From: an uncultured Phycisphaerales bacterium | GTDB lineage: Bacteria > Planctomycetota > Phycisphaerae > Phycisphaerales > UBA1924 | Length of the DNA: 33,699 nucleotides | NCBI GenBank assembly: GCA_903929885.1 | Contig: CAIYWI010000004.1 | Location: forward strand, 1-33,699 | Direction of reading: 5' to 3' | In this document: one piece after another, positions 1 through 7,872 of the stretch | Numbering within the stretch: the first letter of the stretch is position 1 | How the letters are laid out: the number at the start of each line of letters is the position of its first letter | Notes under the pieces: model-generated | Database searches by the model: none | What the model was told of the DNA's origin: nothing | Seen by the model: only the letters and a program-made list of their open reading frames with translations | Translations under genes and position numbers: made by a program

Positions 1-17
1 CCCGGCACGGGGCCGGG
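1..17 (-). terminator. possible rpsT terminator hairpin at window edge
   Basis: Read on the minus strand, downstream of rpsT, a 6-bp GC stem (CCCGGC / GCCGGG) encloses a 5-nt loop. The bases that would form a U-tract lie outside the window, so the terminator reading cannot be confirmed. Confidence 0.3.
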
Positions 18-49
18 CGTCGACTGGAAACGCGAGATGGAACCGAACC

Positions 50-334
50 TCAGGCCTTGCCGGCCTTCGCGGTGGCCTTGGCCTTGAGCTTGGCGTTCAT
101 GCGGCTCTTGCGGCGGGCGGCCTGATTCTTGTGGATGACGCCCTTCTGCGCCGTGCGGTCGATGATCTTCACGCACTTGCGGAAGATCTCCTTGGCGGAG
201 TCGGCCGTGCCGTGGAGCAGGGCTTCGTTGAAGTCCTTGATGGCGGTGCGCATCGTGGTGAGGCGCCAGCGATTGAGGGCGCGGGCCTTGAGGTTCTGAC
301 GAACGCGCTTGCGAGCCGTGCGAGAGTGAGCCAT
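50..334 (-). CDS. rpsT: 30S ribosomal protein S20
   Basis: S20 is a primary 16S rRNA-binding protein of the small subunit. The 94-residue product begins MAHSRTARKRVRQN, is very rich in Lys, Arg and Ala, and carries the family signature around residues 64-80 (GVIHKNQAARRKSR). Length (usual range about 85-95) and basic helical composition fit the family throughout. The gene stands alone: the tRNA-Arg gene lies about 200 bp upstream on the other strand, and only a possible hairpin is seen downstream before the window edge. The ATG is the natural start because the conserved N-terminus begins there. The Shine-Dalgarno is weak. Confidence 0.97.
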   Translation of the reverse strand: MAHSRTARKRVRQNLKARALNRWRLTTMRTAIKDFNEALLHGTADSAKEIFRKCVKIIDRTAQKGVIHKNQAARRKSRMNAKLKAKATAKAGKA

Positions 335-533
335 GTCGTGGATCTCAACTGAAAGGCGATGCGGGAACCGAAACCGACCTTCGACCGAAACCCGAACAAG
401 GGGTTTGAGCCGGATTGAGCCGGGCCTCCATTCTTGGCGCGTCCCGGACAGGAATCAAGGCGGGTGGAGTCGGGGCGAATCGGGTGCCCATTTGCCGCGG
501 CCATGCCACCCGCTATCATCCCTTCCTTCACGG

Positions 534-607
534 GCGGGTGTAGCTCAATTGGATAGAGCACCTGACTACGGATCAGGAGGTTATAGGTTCGACTCCTATC
601 ACCCGTG
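534..607 (+). tRNA. tRNA-Arg (anticodon ACG)
   Basis: A full cloverleaf can be drawn. The acceptor stem pairs 534-540 with 600-606 and has a G.U pair at 1-72. The D-arm has the GCTC/GAGC stem (543-546, 556-559). The anticodon stem CCTGA/TCAGG (561-565, 573-577) encloses CTACGGA with ACG at 568-570. The T-arm ATAGG/CCTAT has the TTCGACT loop (588-594). The discriminator is G607 and CCA is not encoded. A wobble A34 in tRNA-Arg(ACG) is normally deaminated to inosine by TadA. Confidence 0.96.
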
Positions 608-611
608 TTGA

Positions 612-646
612 ACGCCCGGCGGCCCCCGCCGGGCGTTTCTTGTTTT
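612..646 (+). terminator. Rho-independent terminator of the tRNA-Arg gene
   Basis: A perfect 11-bp GC-rich stem (612-622 with 626-636) has a CCC loop and is followed by TTCTTGTTTT. It starts 5 nt after the mature tRNA 3' end. This is the clearest intrinsic terminator in the window. Confidence 0.88.
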
Positions 647-700
647 GGGGGCGGGCGTTGGGCCGCATGCGGGCCGCCGAAGGCGCCCGATTCGGGCCTC

Positions 701-2011
701 TCAGCCCGCCGCCACCAACCAGAGCATGACGACGACCGCGAGCAGGGCGAAGAACCCCAGCCCGATCAACGCGACCGCCATGGGTGAGAGGGGCGCACCG
801 CCGTCAGGGTCGGCATCGACGCGGGGCGATGCAGGCTGGCGACCGCTCTGGGCCGGGATTGCGTGCGGTCGGGCGGGCACCGGCTCAAGGCCGCTGTCGA
901 TGCCGAAGGGCACGGCGTCGGGCTCGCTGACGGGTGCGACGTGGGGCATGGATCGCTTGCGGGCGGCGACGGTCGCCATGTGGTCGTACAGCGTGCGATT
1001 CGCGGAGTCGGGGGTGGCGGCATCGCCGCTCGCACCTGTCGCGACCGTGCGGGCCGCCAGTGCTGCGGCCCGAAGATCGGGTTCGCCACGGGCGATCGGG
1101 GCGGGATCGAGCCGAGCGCGATCCATCGCGTCGAGCAGGTGTCTCGCCGACTTGAATCGGTACTTGGGATCCTTCCGCATGGCGCGATCGACGATTTCGA
1201 CGACGGCGAGATCGACCCCCTTGGCCGCCAGCCGCTCTCGGGGCAGTTCGGCGGCGGCATGGAGCGCACGGAGGCCCTCGAGGGAATCGGCGGCGAAGGG
1301 GGGCTCTCCGACGAGCATTTCGTAGAACGTGGCGCCCAGGGCGTAGACATCGACACGGGCGGAGGCATGGCCGTCGAAGGCCTCGGGCGCCATGTACGCC
1401 GGCGTGCCCGCCAGTCGCGAGGGAGTGGCATCGCCACCATCGTCGCGGCGGAGCATCGCGACGCCGAAGTCGGTGAGAAAGAGGCGGCTGTCGAGATCAA
1501 GCATCACGTTGGATGGCTTGATGTCGCGGTGAACGATGCCGGCCTCGTGGAGGTCGGCCACGGTGCCCGCGAGCGACCGCATGACGTGCCATGCCGCCGC
1601 GAACGTGAGGGCCCCTGCGACCCGCACGACTCTGGCGAGTGAAGGGCCGTCGACATACTCCATGACGATGTAGGGGGAACCGGCGACGACGTCGGCGTGG
1701 TGGATGGCGGTGATGCCCGGCGTTCGGAGGGCGGCGGCGGCGCGGGCGCCCTCAAGGAAGGTGGCAAAGTGCGGATCGTCGTCGCCCGCGACGGCGCCGA
1801 GCATGAACTTGACGGCGACATCCCGACCGAGCAACTCGTCGCGGCCGAGCCAGACGACGCCCATGCCCCCGCGACCGATCTCGCGGAGAAGTTGCACCGA
1901 TCCGAGGCGACGGGGGACGTCGACCTGCACGGGCGAGACGGGGACGACGGTGGGCTCGCCGCCGGCGCCGGCGTTGGAGAGCGAGACGGTCGTTTGGTCG
2001 GTGGAGCCCAT
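701..2011 (-). CDS. membrane-anchored Ser/Thr protein kinase
   Basis: This is a 436-residue Hanks-type protein kinase. It has a glycine-rich loop (GRGGMGVVWLG, about residues 47-57), catalytic Lys in VAVKFM (Lys68), HRDIKPSN (161-168), DFG (181-183) and GTPAYMAPE (202-210). An Ala/Pro/Arg-rich linker follows the kinase fold and the protein ends with one hydrophobic segment (about 408-434), so the kinase probably faces the cytoplasm and is tail-anchored with no large outer sensor domain. The open frame extends upstream to 2335, but that part overlaps the epimerase gene and is low-complexity; ATG at 2011 leaves a 28-bp gap after the epimerase stop. The two genes are probably co-transcribed. Substrates are unknown. 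Confidence 0.9.
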   Translation of the reverse strand: MGSTDQTTVSLSNAGAGGEPTVVPVSPVQVDVPRRLGSVQLLREIGRGGMGVVWLGRDELLGRDVAVKFMLGAVAGDDDPHFATFLEGARAAAALRTPGITAIHHADVVAGSPYIVMEYVDGPSLARVVRVAGALTFAAAWHVMRSLAGTVADLHEAGIVHRDIKPSNVMLDLDSRLFLTDFGVAMLRRDDGGDATPSRLAGTPAYMAPEAFDGHASARVDVYALGATFYEMLVGEPPFAADSLEGLRALHAAAELPRERLAAKGVDLAVVEIVDRAMRKDPKYRFKSARHLLDAMDRARLDPAPIARGEPDLRAAALAARTVATGASGDAATPDSANRTLYDHMATVAARKRSMPHVAPVSEPDAVPFGIDSGLEPVPARPHAIPAQSGRQPASPRVDADPDGGAPLSPMAVALIGLGFFALLAVVVMLWLVAAG

Positions 2012-2039
2012 TCGAATGACCGGGCGGCGACGGCGGCTG

Positions 2040-3239
2040 TCAATACGCGCATCGTTTGCGCTGGAATCCCGGCTCGGAGGGGTCGATGGAGGCCAGGAGG
2101 GAAGCGATGCGGATGCCGGCGTCGCCCGCACCGTAGGGATGACTCCGGGCCGACAGATCGAGGCAGGCGGCGCGTTCGAGGGCCTGGGCGACATCGGCGG
2201 CGTATTCGCCTGCGACGTGGACGACATTGGAGCAGCGTTCGCGACCGTTCTGACGCGGTCCGATGTCGAGCGCAGGAAGCCCGAGGGCGGCGGCCTCGAT
2301 GAGGGCTGCCGAACTGTTGCCCGCCATGACGCCACGACGGGAGGCGAGTCGCTTGAGCAGGCCCACGAATCGCTCTCGCGGCAGATGAGAGGCCAAGCGA
2401 AGACGTCCCTCGGCCGCGGCCTGCTCGAGGGCGCGGAGAATGCCCTCGCGGCCCGCGTCGTAGTTGGGATGCAAGGCGAGGACGCGTCGACCGTCGAGCC
2501 CCTCGATGACGGCGGTCGCGGCGGCTTCCTCGGCCTCGCTCGTGCGGCCGACCGGATGCATCAGCAGCAGCGCGTCTGGACGACCGAGTTCGTCGAAGGC
2601 CTGATCGTCGAGAGGGTCGATCGAGGCGAGGGCATCGATGCCGGGCGAGCCCGTGACATGGATGCGAGCGCGAGGTTCGCCCATGCGGGCGATGCGCTCC
2701 GCGCTGGCGGGCGTGGCGGCCAGGTGCAGGTGCGCCATCTTGGTGAGGGCGTGTCGCATCGATTCGTCGGCGATGCCCTCGGCGCGGTCGCCGCCGTGGA
2801 TGTGGGCCAGCGCCCAGCCGCCGACGCACGCGGCGATGCCGGCGGCGAAGGCCTCGATGCGATCGCCGAGCACGACGACCCAATCGGGCGAGAGTCGCTC
2901 GAAGGCGCGGGCGAAGCGGGCCACGCCGCGGGCGGTGGCCTCGACGTCCTCGAGGCGACCCGTGCGACCCGCGATCTGCATCGGCACGGACTCGGCGATG
3001 TTGAAGCAGGCCTTGACGTCGTGAAAGGTGTGGGCGGGGGCGACGAGGTGGGATCCCGCCGCGACGACCATCAGCATGAGGTCGGGGCGGGCCGCGACCT
3101 CGAGCATGACGGGCTTGAGAAGGCCGAACTCGGCGCGAGAACCAGTGACGACCGCAACTCGGCGCGGACCGTTGGCGGCGCGGGCCGAGGGCCGGATGGG
3201 AGGAGTTTCGCCATTCCAACCGTCACCGATCATGGCCAT
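2040..3239 (-). CDS. hydrolysing UDP-N-acetylglucosamine 2-epimerase (NeuC-like)
   Basis: The product (about 399 residues) matches the hydrolysing UDP-GlcNAc 2-epimerase family, a GT-B-fold enzyme that turns UDP-GlcNAc into ManNAc plus UDP for nonulosonic-acid synthesis. Visible marks are the N-terminal VVTGSRAEFGLL, VVVLGDRIEAFAA, the AHIHGGDRAEGIADES stretch with paired His and GGD, HVTGSPGIDAL, and MAGNSSAALIEAAALG for nucleotide binding in the C-terminal half. Tandem starts exist (GTG 3242, ATG 3239, ATG 3233); conserved sequence begins near residue 27, so the choice matters little. No sialic, legionaminic or pseudaminic acid synthase or CMP-transferase is in the window. A UDP-GlcNAc/GalNAc-type variant is possible. 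Confidence 0.85.
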   Translation of the reverse strand: MAMIGDGWNGETPPIRPSARAANGPRRVAVVTGSRAEFGLLKPVMLEVAARPDLMLMVVAAGSHLVAPAHTFHDVKACFNIAESVPMQIAGRTGRLEDVEATARGVARFARAFERLSPDWVVVLGDRIEAFAAGIAACVGGWALAHIHGGDRAEGIADESMRHALTKMAHLHLAATPASAERIARMGEPRARIHVTGSPGIDALASIDPLDDQAFDELGRPDALLLMHPVGRTSEAEEAAATAVIEGLDGRRVLALHPNYDAGREGILRALEQAAAEGRLRLASHLPRERFVGLLKRLASRRGVMAGNSSAALIEAAALGLPALDIGPRQNGRERCSNVVHVAGEYAADVAQALERAACLDLSARSHPYGAGDAGIRIASLLASIDPSEPGFQRKRCAY

Positions 3240-3289
3240 CACCGATCATGTGCGAGGAAGCCAGGTCCGCGTCGCGACAGGGCGAGGGA

Positions 3290-3541
3290 TCACTGCAGGG
3301 GGAGGATGCGGGGAAGCACGTGCTGAATGAGCAGGTAGGAGGCCAGCCCGAGCAGGCCCATGGCGCCGACGATCTGAATGCTCATCACGACGACCTGTTT
3401 GGCGTATTGCGTCATGTCGCCGACGCGGATCGCCTTGTAGGTGAGGGCGATGCCGAAGGCCAAGGGGACGATGAGCATGTACCACGCCGCGTGGAGGTCG
3501 AGGGGGTCGATGAAGGGCCTGTAGGCGAGGGCGAGGTGCAT
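3290..3541 (-). CDS. small two-helix membrane protein, unknown function
   Basis: The 83-residue product has two predicted membrane helices (about residues 20-37 and 53-73) joined by a polar loop containing Tyr-Lys-Ala-Ile-Arg-Val. The motif YRPFIDPL near the N-terminus looks like that of short proteins I associate with planctomycetes, but I cannot name a function. An in-frame GTG at 3556 would add five residues; ATG at 3541 is preferred because the similarity begins there. The gene lies between the larger membrane protein upstream and the epimerase gene downstream, all on the same strand, and may share their transcript. Confidence 0.65.
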   Translation of the reverse strand: MHLALAYRPFIDPLDLHAAWYMLIVPLAFGIALTYKAIRVGDMTQYAKQVVVMSIQIVGAMGLLGLASYLLIQHVLPRILPLQ

Positions 3542-3577
3542 GGACGTGCCGGACACGGGCGTCGGTGGAGAAGGGCG

Positions 3578-4075
3578 TCAGGAAACGGCGGGGTTGTGTC
3601 GGCGACGAGGGGGCCAGCCGGCATCGAGGATGCAAATGAGATTGAGCATGCCGGCGATGGTGGCGTAGAGGGTGCCGATGTCGTTGACCTTGTTGATGGA
3701 CTTGATGTTGGGGGGCGTGCCGCCGGAGGTGGCGACGCCGCCGGCGTCTCGGCCTTCGTCGGGGTAGGCGGTTCGGAGTTGGCGGGTGGCGGGGTCGATG
3801 ACCTTGAACTGGGTCTGGTGGGCCCAGTCGACGGCGAAGGCGGTGGGGCCGACGAGGGCTTGACCGAAGAACCAGACGCGGTCTTCGCGGCTGTCGATGA
3901 CATCGATGCCGCCGATGAGCATGCCACCGAAGAAGAGTCCCAGGACGCCGACGGCGATGAGGACGCCCCGGAGGCGTTCGCCACCGATGAAGTGTCCCAG
4001 GCCGGGCAGCACGACGGCCGCCACGAGCGAGGCGGGTCGAAAGCGCGGGGATGATGGTGAAGGATCGGGGGACAT
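3578..4075 (-). CDS. membrane protein of unknown function (possibly DUF6677-like)
   Basis: The product is 165 residues. Hydrophobic segments lie near residues 13-30 (LVAAVVLPGLGHFIGG), 33-50 and 135-152 (LYATIAGMLNLICILDAG). The N-terminal PGLGHFIGGE...RG pattern is shared with small TM2-like membrane proteins. The region between the helices is soluble and contains NIKSINKVNDIG shortly before the last helix. I recall a planctomycete family (DUF6677) with this architecture but cannot verify it. The open frame runs upstream to 4357 without coding character; ATG 4075 directly precedes the conserved part and ATG 4111 is an alternative. It precedes the two-helix protein gene by a short gap. Confidence 0.7.
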   Translation of the reverse strand: MSPDPSPSSPRFRPASLVAAVVLPGLGHFIGGERLRGVLIAVGVLGLFFGGMLIGGIDVIDSREDRVWFFGQALVGPTAFAVDWAHQTQFKVIDPATRQLRTAYPDEGRDAGGVATSGGTPPNIKSINKVNDIGTLYATIAGMLNLICILDAGWPPRRRHNPAVS

Positions 4076-4590
4076 GGCGAATCGGGGCAACTGTACCGCC
4101 GCTTTCGGCATGCCGCACGCCGCGGCTTGACCGATTCGGGGGCGGGAGGCGGACCTGACGGACCGAATGGGGGTTGATGCAACCGGGGCGGGTGCGGATG
4201 CGGAATGACGCGACACGCCGAGGCGGAAGGGGGAGGTGGAGAGGGCGGAACCGATCGCGTGGCGATGTTTGGGAAGGGGGGTGGCCGGAGCGAAGGAAGG
4301 TGGTAACGATTCGCGCGGTCGTGGTTGGGGGCCGTGAAGGGGGCATGAGCCCCGCATGGCCGAAGGAGAATGCGTCGGCTTGTATGCAGTCGCAGGACCG
4401 ATTGAGCCGATGGGGCGGATCGAACGGGGGATGTGGCTCGTTGGCGGCGGGCGAGCTTGAAAGATGGCGTGCCCGACGGACCGTCGAAGGACGACGGGAC
4501 CGGGCGGGCGGGAGAAAGAGGCCAGAGCCGGCCGCGGACGCTTCTCAAGGGGCGGACCCGTCGGGGAAGGTCGAACGAGGTGGAAGGAGC
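4076..4590. other. gene-free purine-rich intergenic region
   Basis: About 515 bp hold no convincing gene. From about 4200 onward the plus strand is strikingly G+A rich. Open frames crossing it on both strands read as low-complexity Arg/Gly/Trp or Pro/Ser sequence. It should contain the promoters for the minus-strand membrane-protein genes and for the plus-strand acidic-protein gene, but no clear -35/-10 pair is visible. Confidence 0.55.
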
Positions 4591-4650
4591 GAACTGGAAC
4601 TAGCTGGAACCAGATGGAGCCAGGTGGAACTAGGTGGAGCCAGGTGGAAC
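4591..4650 (+). repeat. six 10-bp tandem repeats abutting a start codon
   Basis: Six contiguous decamers follow the pattern N-A-(A/G)-N-TGGA-(A/G)-C: GAACTGGAAC, TAGCTGGAAC, CAGATGGAGC, CAGGTGGAAC, TAGGTGGAGC, CAGGTGGAAC. The ATG at 4651 follows directly. The last copies include AGGTGG, which resembles a Shine-Dalgarno sequence. A period of 10 is neither a codon multiple nor likely coding, and it is close to one DNA helical turn. The role is unknown: it could be a repeated protein-binding site, a leader with repeated ribosome-loading sites, or replication slippage. Confidence 0.8.
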
Positions 4651-4980
4651 ATGGTGACCGAACTACTCAACGGACTGGGCGGACCGAAAGCTGGCACGAT
4701 GTCGACGACCGAGCAGGTCGAGGCGTTCGACGGCGACACCCTCGAGGTGTCGCCGTGGGGCACCCCTGCTCGGGGGACGTCGACGATTGTCATGGGCGGC
4801 GACGACGACGATGACGACGACGACTACGAGGACGACGACGTCTTTGCCGACGACGACGAGGAAGGCGATGATGCCGAGGAGTTCGAGGAGGACGACGAAG
4901 GCTTCATCGAGGATGACGACGAGGACGAGGAGTTCGACGGCGACTCGGACGATGAAGAGGACGACGACGAGGACTTCTGA
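4651..4980 (+). CDS. small protein with extremely acidic C-terminal tail
   Basis: The product is 109 residues from ATG 4651, or 93 from ATG 4699 (MSTTEQVEAFDG). The first part is ordinary (TPARGTSTIVMGG). The last 61 residues contain about 45 Asp or Glu, beginning with eight consecutive Asp, spaced by single aromatic or small residues (Y, VFA, F, GFI, F) and ending in Phe. It should be disordered and strongly anionic; ion binding, polycation binding or mimicry of nucleic-acid phosphates are possible roles by analogy only. No enzyme domain or signal peptide is visible. A decamer repeat array ends at the upstream start. Whether 4651 or 4699 is used is uncertain. Confidence 0.65.
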   Translation: MVTELLNGLGGPKAGTMSTTEQVEAFDGDTLEVSPWGTPARGTSTIVMGGDDDDDDDDYEDDDVFADDDEEGDDAEEFEEDDEGFIEDDDEDEEFDGDSDDEEDDDEDF

Positions 4981-5059
4981 TCGCGTGATGCAGACCGCCA
5001 CGTGCGGCGCATGAACGGACGATCGAGGCGTCGTCGCTCTCGAGCGAGGAGACGTCCGA

Positions 5060-5575
5060 ATGTCCGACCGCGCGCCCGGCCACGTTCCTGAAGAATCCAA
5101 GCCCCGATCGACGGACGAGCGACCTGACGGGTCGGTCTCCGGCGACGGCGTCACGAAGGTCCCCTGCACCAAGTGGCAGGCGGGCACGGTGGTGGACCGC
5201 CGCGCGATCGTGGATCGGCGGACGTTCCGCGACCCGCGGACGGGCGAGTTGGTGTACGCCGACGAGGCGGAGGGCGACTCGGGCCTGGAACGACGCCGCG
5301 GCCGCGGGCGACGGCTGAGCGACTTCTCCCGCAGCGCGGAGGAGGGGGAGATGACCACGGAGCAGTTCCTGTTCCTGATGGCCATCGACGAGTTCAAGAA
5401 GGCCAACAACCGGACGTTCCCGCAGTGGACGGACGTGCTGGAGGTGATCCGGCTGCTGGGGTATCGCAAGACGATGCCCAGCGAACTCAACCTGCGCCGC
5501 GCCGAGGACTGGCGCGAGATGCCCGACGCGCCGGCGAACGTGCGGCCCAGGAACTGGGACAAGCGGGCGGCGTGA
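5060..5575 (+). CDS. conserved-looking hypothetical protein
   Basis: The 171-residue product is soluble, without signal peptide or membrane segment. Residues 1-35 are polar and disordered-looking. A central part carries repeated Asp-Arg-Arg (VVDRRAIVDRRTFRDPRTGE, about 44-63) and then a basic patch (RRRGRGRR, about 78-85). The C-terminal third is a compact predicted helical segment (TTEQFLFLMAIDEFKKANNR, FPQWTDVLEVIRLLGYRK) that looks like a real domain and resembles planctomycete proteins of unknown function. The start is well supported by GAGGAGA at 5046-5052. It follows the acidic-protein gene by about 80 bp on the same strand; the basic patches could pair with that acidic tail, which is speculation. 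It converges with ppk1. Confidence 0.75.
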   Translation: MSDRAPGHVPEESKPRSTDERPDGSVSGDGVTKVPCTKWQAGTVVDRRAIVDRRTFRDPRTGELVYADEAEGDSGLERRRGRGRRLSDFSRSAEEGEMTTEQFLFLMAIDEFKKANNRTFPQWTDVLEVIRLLGYRKTMPSELNLRRAEDWREMPDAPANVRPRNWDKRAA

Positions 5576-5596
5576 GGACGGGGCGCTCGGGGCGGA

Positions 5597-7813
5597 TCAG
5601 GCCTCGGCTGCCGCCGCCCTGATCAGCGTCTCGAAGGTGCCCAAGGCCACCGGCGAATCCTCGGGGGTTCCCGCGGGAATCTCGCGGCGGCGGTATTCGC
5701 CGTCGGGCAGCAACTCCCACGCCTGACGATGGTCGGCCAGGTGCGTCGAGATGATCTCGGCGAGTCGCGCCTTGGCGACGGCGTCGCGGACGGGCACGGC
5801 CACTTCGACGCGGTTGGAGAGGTTGCGGTACATCCAGTCCGCGCTGGCGATGTACCAGTCGCCGTCGAGGAGTTCCTCGCGGCCGGCCCCGAAGTGGAAG
5901 ATGCGGGCGTGCTCGAGGAAGCGGCCGATGACGCTGATGACGCGGATGTTCTCGCTCAGTCCGGCGATGCCGGGACGCAGACAGCAGAAGCCGCGGACGA
6001 TGAGCGTGATTTTCACGCCCGCGCGGCTGGCGGCATAGAGGCGATCGGCGGTCTCGCGATCTTCCATCGCGTTCATCTTGGCGATGATGCGGCCGGGCTG
6101 GCCCTTGTTCGCGAACTCGATCTCGCGATCGATGAGGGCGTAGAGGCGTTCACGCATCGACGATGGAGCCACCAGCAGGCTGTCGTACTGCTGCGTCGAG
6201 GCCAGGCCCGTGAGGAAGTTGAAGAGGTTGACCAGGTCGCCCGTGAGCACCGGGTCGGCGGTGAGCAGGCCCACGTCGGTGTAGAGTTGGGCCGTCTTGG
6301 GGTGGTAGTTGCCGGTCCCGAAGTGGGCGTAGCAGCGAAGGCCGTGGCGTTCCTTGCGGACGACCAGACTGGTCTTGCAGTGCGTCTTGAGGCCCTGCAC
6401 GCCGTAGGCCACGTGCACGCCGGCCTTTTCGAGCGTGCGGGCGAATCGCACGTTGCGGTCCTCGTCGAAGCGGGCGCGGAGTTCCACCAGGCACGCCACC
6501 TGCTTGCCCGACTCGGCTGCACGGATGAGGTGCGCGATGAAGGGCGAGTCGGGGCTCGTGCGATAGAGCGTCTGCTTGATGGTGAGGACGTCGGGATCGC
6601 TGGCTGCCGAGGCGATGAACCGCTCGACGCTCGCCGAGAAGGACTCGTAGGGGTGATGGACGAGGATGTCCTGCTTGCGGATGGCGGCGAAGAAGTTGGC
6701 CGAGGAGCGGTCGCTGACGGGCTGGAGGGACGCCGCGGCGAGCCGCTGGGGCACCACGGGCTTGTGGGGCTTGATCTTGAGGTCGGGCCGGTCGACGTCG
6801 CAGAGTTCGGAGAGGCCCAGGAAGTCGACGTCCATCGGCATGTCGTAGACGTCGCGGGTGTCGATGTTGAGCTTGTCGCTCAGCCAGCGTTCGGCCGCGG
6901 GCGAGGCGCCCGGCTCCATCTCGACGCGGACGACACGCGCGAAGCGTCGCTGCTTGAGGTCGGCCTCGATGGATTGGAGCAGGTTGGCGGTGTCGAGATC
7001 GTCTTTCTGGATGCCCGAGGAGCGGGTGACGCGGAAGGCGACGGTCTCCTCGAGGCGCATGCCGGGGAAGAGATCCTCGAGGTTGTTGCGGATGATGTCG
7101 TTGACCTGCACGAGCCGCACGGCCTTGGTGGGGCCTTCGCGGTTGGGCAGGGCGATGAATCGCTTGATGTTGGCGGGGAACTTGAGCCGCGCGTAGAGAC
7201 GTTCGCCGCCTTCGTACGTCGGGGTGGCCCCGCTGCCCGCGGCGATCGACCGTGCGTTGAGCGGGGGCTCGGCGAGCACCGCGAGGTTGGTCGAGAGGTT
7301 GCTGATGAAGGGGAATCGGTGCGTGGGATCGACGGCCAAGGGCGTGAGCGTCGGGAAGACGTTGGCGCGGTACCACTCCTGGGCCCACTTGCGGTCCTTG
7401 CCCGACATGTCGGCCCAGCGGACGACGCTGACGCCCTCGCGTTCGAGGGCGGGACGGAGTTCCTTGGTGTAGATCTCGATCTGCGAGTGGCAGAGCTCGA
7501 TGACCGCGGCACGGATGGCCACGAGCTGCTGGCGGGGCGTCATGCCGTCGGGCCCGGGCGTGTCGATGCCGGCGTGCAGGGTGCGCTTGAGCAGCCCGAC
7601 CCGCTTCATGAAGAACTCGTCGAGGTTGCTGGTGAAGATCGAGAGGAATCGGACGCGATCGAGCAGGGGCAGGCCTTCGTCGCGGGCCTGCGCGAGCACG
7701 CGACCGTTGAACTCCAGCCACGACAGGTCGCGGTTGAAGTAACGGGGCTCGGAAGCCGCCCGTTCGGGGGCGGGGCTGGCTGGCTTGCGGGAGGCGGGCA
7801 TGAGCGTGTCCAT
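5597..7813 (-). CDS. ppk1: polyphosphate kinase 1
   Basis: PPK1 reversibly makes inorganic polyphosphate from ATP through a phosphohistidine intermediate. The 738-residue product shows the N-terminal domain beginning YFNRDLSWLEFNGRVL (about 25-40), SNLDEFFMKRVG (62-73), the PHP-like middle region (HHPYESFSASVERFI, 386-400), and C-terminal PLD-like domains with VELRARFDEDRN (443-454), the first active-site His in KTHCK (His478, matching E. coli His435), HFGTGNYHPKTA (497-508) and the second in FLEHARIF (His635). ATG 7813 is chosen because the open frame above it overlaps the PTPS gene. The frame is about 20-40 residues longer than usual, mainly at the N-terminus. The PTPS gene lies 59 bp upstream on the same strand. 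Confidence 0.96.
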   Translation of the reverse strand: MDTLMPASRKPASPAPERAASEPRYFNRDLSWLEFNGRVLAQARDEGLPLLDRVRFLSIFTSNLDEFFMKRVGLLKRTLHAGIDTPGPDGMTPRQQLVAIRAAVIELCHSQIEIYTKELRPALEREGVSVVRWADMSGKDRKWAQEWYRANVFPTLTPLAVDPTHRFPFISNLSTNLAVLAEPPLNARSIAAGSGATPTYEGGERLYARLKFPANIKRFIALPNREGPTKAVRLVQVNDIIRNNLEDLFPGMRLEETVAFRVTRSSGIQKDDLDTANLLQSIEADLKQRRFARVVRVEMEPGASPAAERWLSDKLNIDTRDVYDMPMDVDFLGLSELCDVDRPDLKIKPHKPVVPQRLAAASLQPVSDRSSANFFAAIRKQDILVHHPYESFSASVERFIASAASDPDVLTIKQTLYRTSPDSPFIAHLIRAAESGKQVACLVELRARFDEDRNVRFARTLEKAGVHVAYGVQGLKTHCKTSLVVRKERHGLRCYAHFGTGNYHPKTAQLYTDVGLLTADPVLTGDLVNLFNFLTGLASTQQYDSLLVAPSSMRERLYALIDREIEFANKGQPGRIIAKMNAMEDRETADRLYAASRAGVKITLIVRGFCCLRPGIAGLSENIRVISVIGRFLEHARIFHFGAGREELLDGDWYIASADWMYRNLSNRVEVAVPVRDAVAKARLAEIISTHLADHRQAWELLPDGEYRRREIPAGTPEDSPVALGTFETLIRAAAAEA

Positions 7814-7872
7814 ATGGATTCGGCGTCCTGGCGGTTGCGGCTTGTGCGAACGCGGCGAGCCTCGCGTCTGCC

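Noticed and set aside
4174-4650. Upstream in-frame extension of the acidic protein
   Set aside because: The extension is Arg/Gly/Trp-rich, crosses the decamer array and has no coding character.
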